From CAYWIT01 sp964458415 (lineage in GTDB: Bacteria; Pseudomonadota; Alphaproteobacteria; Micavibrionales; UBA2020): a stretch of 64,000 nucleotides of DNA. The stretch covers positions 88,785 through 152,784 of the forward strand of contig CAYWIT010000003.1 of the NCBI GenBank assembly GCA_964458415.1. Reading direction: 5' to 3'. Positions 59,979 to 64,000 of the stretch are shown piece after piece (the first letter of the stretch is position 1; the number at the start of each line of letters is the position of its first letter). The translations under genes and the position numbers were made by a program. The notes beneath the pieces are model-generated. The model searched no databases, had not been told where the DNA came from, and worked only from the letters and a program-made list of their open reading frames with translations.

Positions 59979-61421
59979 TTACGATGATTGCGTGCCGCCG
60001 ACGGTGAGCCCATCGATACGCAGCGTGGGCTGGCCGACGCCGACGGGAACGCTCTGGCCGTCCTTGCCGCAGGTGCCGACGCCGTCATCAAGCTTCATGT
60101 CGTTGCCGATCATGCCGACGCGGGTAAGAACATCCGGCCCGTTGCCGATCAGGGTGGCGCCTTTGATGGGGGCGCCGATTTTTCCGTTTTCGACAAGATA
60201 GGCTTCGGAAGCAGAGAAAACGAACTTGCCCGAGGTGATGTCCACCTGACCGCCGCCAAAATTGACGGCGTAGATGCCTTTTTTGACGGAGGCGATGATT
60301 TCATCAGGCCCGCATGTGCCGTTCAGCATGATGGTGTTGGTCATGCGCGGCATGGGGTGATCGGCATAGCTTTCGCGGCGGCCATTGCCGGTGGATTTTG
60401 TGCCCATCAAACGGGCATTCATCCGGTCCTGCAGATAGCCGGTGAGGATGCCGTCTTCTATCAGGATATTGCGTTGTGAAGGCGTGCCCTCGTCGTCAAT
60501 GGTAATGGAGCCGCGACGGTCGGGGATTGTGCCGTCATCGACGACGGTAACGCCTTTGGAGGCGACCTGCTTGCCGATCAGGCCGGAAAAAGCAGAGGTG
60601 CTTTTGCGGTTGAAGTCGCCCTCCAGACCGTGACCAATGGCTTCATGGAGCAGAATGCCGGGCCAGCCGGAGCCGAGGACGACGGTCATTTCACCGGCGG
60701 GCGCCGGAATGGCCTCCAGCGAAACCTGCGCCTGTCGAAAGGCTTCATCGACGGCGGATTTCCACTTGTTTTCATCAAAGATCATGTCATAGCCGTAACG
60801 TCCGCCCCAGCCGTAATAACCATCCTCCATCCGGCCTTTGCCGTCGTCGAGGTAGACGGAAACGTTCATGCGCACCATCGGGCGAATGTCGGCGCTTTTA
60901 TGGCCGCCGCTGCGTAAAATTTGCACGGCTTTCCATCCGGCCGCCAGATTGACCGAGACTTGTTTCACGCGGGGGTCTTTGGCGCGGGCATAGGCGTCTA
61001 TGTTCTGCAGCAGGGCGACCTTTTGCTCGAAGGGGATTTGCAGCAGCGGGTTATCATCCGTATAAAGCTGCTGGTTGGTCTTTTGCGGGTTCAGGTCCAT
61101 TTTGCCTGCATAGCCTTTTTGCGTGGCGCGGACGGTTTCCGCGGCGCGGGCCATGGCTTTTTCCGTCATTTCCGAGGCATGGGCATAGCCGAAGGCTTCT
61201 CCGGCGACGGAACGGAGGCCAAATCCCATGTCGGTGTCATAGGTGCAGGTTTTCAGCCTGCCGTCATCCCAGCTGAAAAATTCAGATTGCACGTATTCCA
61301 GATACATCTCGCCATCGTCGGCGCCGGTCAGGCTGTCATCGACCATCCGGCAGATGCGGCTTTGGTCGAGCTGGTTTTTCTCGTAAAAAAGCTTGTCTGT
61401 GAGGGCAATATGTGACGGCAT
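59979..61421 (-). CDS. tldD: TldD metalloprotease subunit
   Basis: 480 residues. Zinc motif LLHEAIGHGLEGD (HExxxH), with the downstream ligand region GGGQVDITSGKFVFSASEAY. With TldE/PmbA it processes peptides such as microcin B17 and antitoxins. The ATG at 61421 has GGAG upstream; the frame extends further, but that part is a Phe/Pro stretch without homology. pmbA is not in the window. Converges on mnmH. Confidence 0.96.
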   Translation of the reverse strand: MPSHIALTDKLFYEKNQLDQSRICRMVDDSLTGADDGEMYLEYVQSEFFSWDDGRLKTCTYDTDMGFGLRSVAGEAFGYAHASEMTEKAMARAAETVRATQKGYAGKMDLNPQKTNQQLYTDDNPLLQIPFEQKVALLQNIDAYARAKDPRVKQVSVNLAAGWKAVQILRSGGHKSADIRPMVRMNVSVYLDDGKGRMEDGYYGWGGRYGYDMIFDENKWKSAVDEAFRQAQVSLEAIPAPAGEMTVVLGSGWPGILLHEAIGHGLEGDFNRKSTSAFSGLIGKQVASKGVTVVDDGTIPDRRGSITIDDEGTPSQRNILIEDGILTGYLQDRMNARLMGTKSTGNGRRESYADHPMPRMTNTIMLNGTCGPDEIIASVKKGIYAVNFGGGQVDITSGKFVFSASEAYLVENGKIGAPIKGATLIGNGPDVLTRVGMIGNDMKLDDGVGTCGKDGQSVPVGVGQPTLRIDGLTVGGTQSS

Positions 61422-61581
61422 GAGGGCTCCGGTTTTGCAGTGTTCGTTCTTGATAATAGGCGGTGGGAACGGGGGGAAACAGAAAAAAATCAAAAAAACG
61501 ATGGAATATAGCTATTTACAGAATTATTGACAGGGCGGAAGCATTATTGTAGAAAGGCTGATCATTCAAAAGAGGTGCGTC

Positions 61582-61959
61582 ATGGAAAAGCCAGAAGAAA
61601 TCATCAGCCCGATTCAGGAGCGCGTTGCAGAGCTTAAAAAGATCCTTGGCGCGGTGGCGCTGGCTATCGTTTTCGGTGGCGTGGCAGGGGGCACGATTGG
61701 CTATTCCAGCGGCAAGAGCGCTGCCATGGCGGAGGCCGAGGCCCGTCTGGAAAAAATACAGGCGACGCAGAAATTTAACGATGAGTTCGCGGCGGGGGCA
61801 AAGTATTACCATCTGTGCTGGTCTTTCCGGCAATTGGCCGCGAAGGACGGCAGGCAGGCCACGCGGAAAAATCCTGCGGCAATAGAAATGAATGAAGCAA
61901 CGGCGCAGGAATGTTCATTGCAGGGGATTCCGAACGTCAAGCCGAAGATTGTTTTTTAG
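61582..61959 (+). CDS. Hypothetical single-pass membrane protein
   Basis: 125 residues: a short N-terminal cytoplasmic part, one Gly/Ala-rich membrane helix (about 22-45, AVALAIVFGGVAGGTIGYSS), a charged helical region (MAEAEARLEKIQATQKF), and a tail with two cysteines. No family recognised. AAAGAGGTG precedes the ATG. The next gene starts 8 bases after the stop. Confidence 0.7.
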   Translation: MEKPEEIISPIQERVAELKKILGAVALAIVFGGVAGGTIGYSSGKSAAMAEAEARLEKIQATQKFNDEFAAGAKYYHLCWSFRQLAAKDGRQATRKNPAAIEMNEATAQECSLQGIPNVKPKIVF

Positions 61960-61967
61960 GAGGTCCC

Positions 61968-62414
61968 ATGATGAAGTCATATCTGGAGAAGGCAGCCTTG
62001 CTGGTGGCCAGCGCGGCAACGGGAAATCCCGAAGATGTCCGTAAATGCCTTGCCGATGGCGCGAATATCCATCATGAAAATGATCTTCCCCTACGGGCGG
62101 CGGCAATCATGGGGAATTTTGAAAATGTGAAGTTTCTGGTCGAGAAGGGGGCCGATGTCAAAGCCGCGCATAGCGAAGCACTGCTCTATGCAGCCAAGCG
62201 CGGGGATCATGAGATCGTGGCGTTTCTGATTGCGCAGGGGGCCAGTATCGCGGACGTTTTGCAACATCATAAAGCGGACGTTGATCCGGAGTGCCGGAAA
62301 TCTCTGGAGCTTCCACAGTCACAGAAATTGCGCACGGAATTCGAGCAGAACCACCGCCAGCTGAAAGACAAGCTGAAGACGCGGAAACGACCCTATTTCA
62401 AGCGGGACGTTTAA
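61968..62414 (+). CDS. Ankyrin-repeat protein
   Basis: 148 residues with about three ankyrin repeats (NPEDVRKCLADGANIHHEND, PLRAAAIMGNFENVKFLVEK, ALLYAAKRGDHEIVAFLIAQ) followed by a charged basic tail. Likely a protein-binding module; partner unknown. The start at 61968 follows AGGAGG. In one transcript with the preceding small membrane protein. Confidence 0.85.
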   Translation: MMKSYLEKAALLVASAATGNPEDVRKCLADGANIHHENDLPLRAAAIMGNFENVKFLVEKGADVKAAHSEALLYAAKRGDHEIVAFLIAQGASIADVLQHHKADVDPECRKSLELPQSQKLRTEFEQNHRQLKDKLKTRKRPYFKRDV

Positions 62415-62431
62415 GTTTTTTAAGTTTGCAG

Positions 62432-62486
62432 GCATGGCGTCGTGTCACACCTCGGTGTTACACCCCGGATATATTCGGCAAAAACT
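62432..62486. repeat. 55-base direct repeat, left copy (att-like)
   Basis: Identical over 55 bases to 63946-64000, which runs to the window edge and may be longer. It contains two odd palindromes, GTGTCACAC (62442-62450) and GGTGTTACACC (62454-62464). It starts 18 bases after the ankyrin gene. With the right copy it bounds a 1.5-kb islet with an integrase fragment. Confidence 0.92.
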
Positions 62487-62650
62487 GCGGTTTTATTGGG
62501 ATTTAGAGAGAATTGGTAGCGAGGGAGGGATTTTCCGCCCGTTCTCGTAACTGATTGATATTGCTAAGCAGTTATCTCCCGCCATACCCGTTTTGTATAG
62601 CAAATTCGAGCGGATGAGGCAATTCGTTTGGAGAAGGGTGGTTTTTCTAT

Positions 62651-63499
62651 TCAGCCGAGGCTCGCTCTTGCCACGCCGCCCAGCGCCTTTAACCCCATGC
62701 GCCTGTAGAAATGCTCTGCCGGGGAGCCTGTGCGGGCTTGCAGGATAATGTACTGTACGCCTTCCTTTTCCGCCCAGTTTATGGCGGCGGACCAGAGTGC
62801 GGTTCCCAAGCCTTTGTCCCGCGCATTTTTTAAAACGCCGAAATAAACGGGATACCGCGTCAGCTGCCCAGCGGCGTCCGTCATGGTTTGCAGCGGGCCG
62901 ACCGCTCCGGAAACGGCGTCGTTTTCCACTGTAACGAAGATTTCTCCGTCATCATGGCCCTGCGCCAGCCTGTCTTGCAGGAATTGAAAGCCGCTGTTGT
63001 CCGCATCGTTTTTTGCAAGAAGCCCTATCGTTTCTGCCGCGGGCAAGGACAGGGACTTGAAAGGCACCGCATTCATTTTCGCGGCGGGGACATGTAACCC
63101 GTTATCAGCCAGAAAAACAATGCTGTCCGATTTAAAGTCTTCGTTCGCGCCGAAGCGGACGGCTTGGAACTTTGCGTCGGGGTAGAGCTTTCGCAGGCTG
63201 TCCTGTTGTTCGCCCAGCGCGTCTTCTGCGCCGTAACAGTATAACCGGATCAGGGAGCTATCGTTGAGCGTAGGGATAATCGTGCAGCTTTTATCTTGGA
63301 AGATATGTTCTTTCAGCAGGCGCTCGCGCTTGACGCCGCCCCATCTTTTTTCCTTGTCGTAGGGCAGGAAACTCCCGTCATGCGCGAAATTCAAAACGCC
63401 CATAACGGATGCCGAAAGGGCGCAAGGATGCATTGCCCCCAGCGTTGGCACGAAAGGGACGGTCATATGTTCAAGAAATAAGTCTGAGTCGAGCTTCAT
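62651..63499 (-). CDS. GNAT-family N-acetyltransferase
   Basis: 282 residues. The C-terminal third is a GNAT domain: YFGVLKNARDKGLGTALWSA (acetyl-CoA motif A, RDKGLGTA), then VQYIILQARTGSPAEHFYRR and MGLKALG. The N-terminal two thirds (with LIRLYCYGAED and SDSIVFLADNG) may be a second, degenerate acetyltransferase-like half or a substrate domain. It begins 9 bases after the integrase fragment's stop and is probably read with it. Acceptor substrate unknown. Confidence 0.82.
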   Translation of the reverse strand: MKLDSDLFLEHMTVPFVPTLGAMHPCALSASVMGVLNFAHDGSFLPYDKEKRWGGVKRERLLKEHIFQDKSCTIIPTLNDSSLIRLYCYGAEDALGEQQDSLRKLYPDAKFQAVRFGANEDFKSDSIVFLADNGLHVPAAKMNAVPFKSLSLPAAETIGLLAKNDADNSGFQFLQDRLAQGHDDGEIFVTVENDAVSGAVGPLQTMTDAAGQLTRYPVYFGVLKNARDKGLGTALWSAAINWAEKEGVQYIILQARTGSPAEHFYRRMGLKALGGVARASLG

Positions 63500-63508
63500 C
63501 AGGCTAGC

Positions 63509-63949
63509 CTATAACAAGTCAGGCATTTTGTTGATAGGGAACCGCGCCAGCATATCGTCCAATTCTTCGATGGGGTGGAAGTCGTCCATGCCCTCGCTTA
63601 TCGCTTGTTCAAGAAATCCAGCGGTATTTTGCAGGGAGGCGACTTCGATGGCATCCAGACTGCCCTCCTTGTCTATGGCCTCCTTGCGCCGCGCCAGCAG
63701 CTTGGAAAAGTAGTCTCTCAGAATGCGCTGTACCTCGACGTAATCCATGCCCACCGCCAGTTTTCCTTGAATTGCCATTGCATGATATTCGAGATGCTTT
63801 GCCAGCCGCAACGCTTCCTTTGGGTCGCGTGTACCCAGTGACAGGCGAATATGCCGCGCCTTGCCCTGTGGATGCAGAAAGGCCGGAACAGGCCAGCGAA
63901 AATAGAAAACATGGTGTCGGGATAGTGCCAGATAAGCCGGAACATGCAT
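63509..63949 (-). CDS. N-terminal fragment of a tyrosine integrase (DUF6538 type)
   Basis: 146 residues. The start matches the N-terminal module of phage-type integrases: YLALSRHHVFYFRWPVPAFL, then RHIRLSLGTRDPKEALRLAK. The core-binding and catalytic domains (Arg...His-x-x-Arg...Tyr) are missing: the frame stops after MPDLL and a GNAT gene begins 9 bases on, so this is a truncated remnant or a free-standing DNA-binding piece. The start codon lies inside the right 55-base repeat, the usual place for an att site next to int. Confidence 0.75.
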   Translation of the reverse strand: MHVPAYLALSRHHVFYFRWPVPAFLHPQGKARHIRLSLGTRDPKEALRLAKHLEYHAMAIQGKLAVGMDYVEVQRILRDYFSKLLARRKEAIDKEGSLDAIEVASLQNTAGFLEQAISEGMDDFHPIEELDDMLARFPINKMPDLL

Positions 63950-64000
63950 GGCGTCGTGTCACACCTCGGTGTTACACCCCGGATATATTCGGCAAAAACT
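63946..64000. repeat. 55-base direct repeat, right copy (att-like)
   Basis: Perfect copy of 62432-62486, reaching the window edge. It covers the start codon and upstream region of the integrase fragment. Confidence 0.92.

Noticed and set aside
62487..62600. Possible tRNA remnant beside the left 55-base repeat (TTGGTAGCGAGGGAGGGATT)
   Set aside because: It recalls the 3' end of a reversed tRNA, but no T arm or anticodon arm can be folded and there is no CCA.
1..64000. CRISPR arrays, insertion sequences, rRNA genes
   Set aside because: No regularly spaced repeats, transposase genes with terminal inverted repeats, or rRNA sequence were recognised.

Overview
The window is a stretch of chromosome from an alphaproteobacterium of moderate GC. 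The gene set points there: a CobS/CobT/J-domain-protein cluster, an ELM1-type glycosyltransferase-like protein, an NDUFAF5-like methyltransferase, MnmH, TldD, and a yqeY-dnaG-rpoD block. A Micavibrio-like lineage is possible, but the sequence alone cannot settle it. A run of 10 Ns at 11006-11015 shows this is a draft assembly or MAG contig.

Layout. 1-8.3 kb: the end of an unrecognised gene, then five SAM-dependent methyltransferases (NDUFAF5/BioC-like, UbiG, an O-methyltransferase, RlmI, RlmJ) around a three-gene operon of unknown function. 8.4-15.8 kb: cold-shock protein, DgkA, an ABC-F ATPase broken by the N-run, HU with a Lys/Thr/Ala tail, a TpsB outer-membrane transporter without a visible partner, and Dcp. 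15.8-20.7 kb: an operon of a BigR/SqrR-like ArsR repressor, an RND adaptor, an RND pump and a DUF2892 membrane protein, behind a promoter overlapped by a perfect palindrome. 20.7-27.4 kb: CobT, CobS, J-domain protein, a ribbon-helix-helix protein, AccA, XerD and a 51-residue membrane protein with its own strong promoter. 27.7-32.5 kb: aroK-aroB, a CBS/CorC-type membrane protein and an asparagine-synthetase-like protein lacking catalytic residues in both domains. 32.7-41.9 kb: chemoreceptor, CoaBC, CutA, ribosomal proteins L13 and S9, gamma carbonic anhydrase, TrxB, ELM1-like protein, Lrp. 41.9-51.2 kb (minus strand): a compact operon carA, two MFS/spermidine-synthase fusions, carB, greA. 51.3-61.4 kb: yqeY, a gene that looks like a diversity-generating-retroelement target, dnaG, rpoD, two tandem PAP2 proteins, a CAU tRNA, mnmH and tldD. 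61.5-64 kb: a small membrane protein, an ankyrin protein, then a 1.5-kb islet bounded by a perfect 55-bp direct repeat and carrying a GNAT gene and an integrase N-terminal fragment.

Most of the window is housekeeping. The parts that deserve a second look are the candidate DGR target (no reverse transcriptase or template repeat in the window), the repeat-flanked integrase/GNAT islet, the carAB operon interrupted by duplicated polyamine-synthase fusions with a patch of gene conversion, the degenerate AsnB, the BigR-like RND operon, and the small gene and structured DNA between xerD and aroK.
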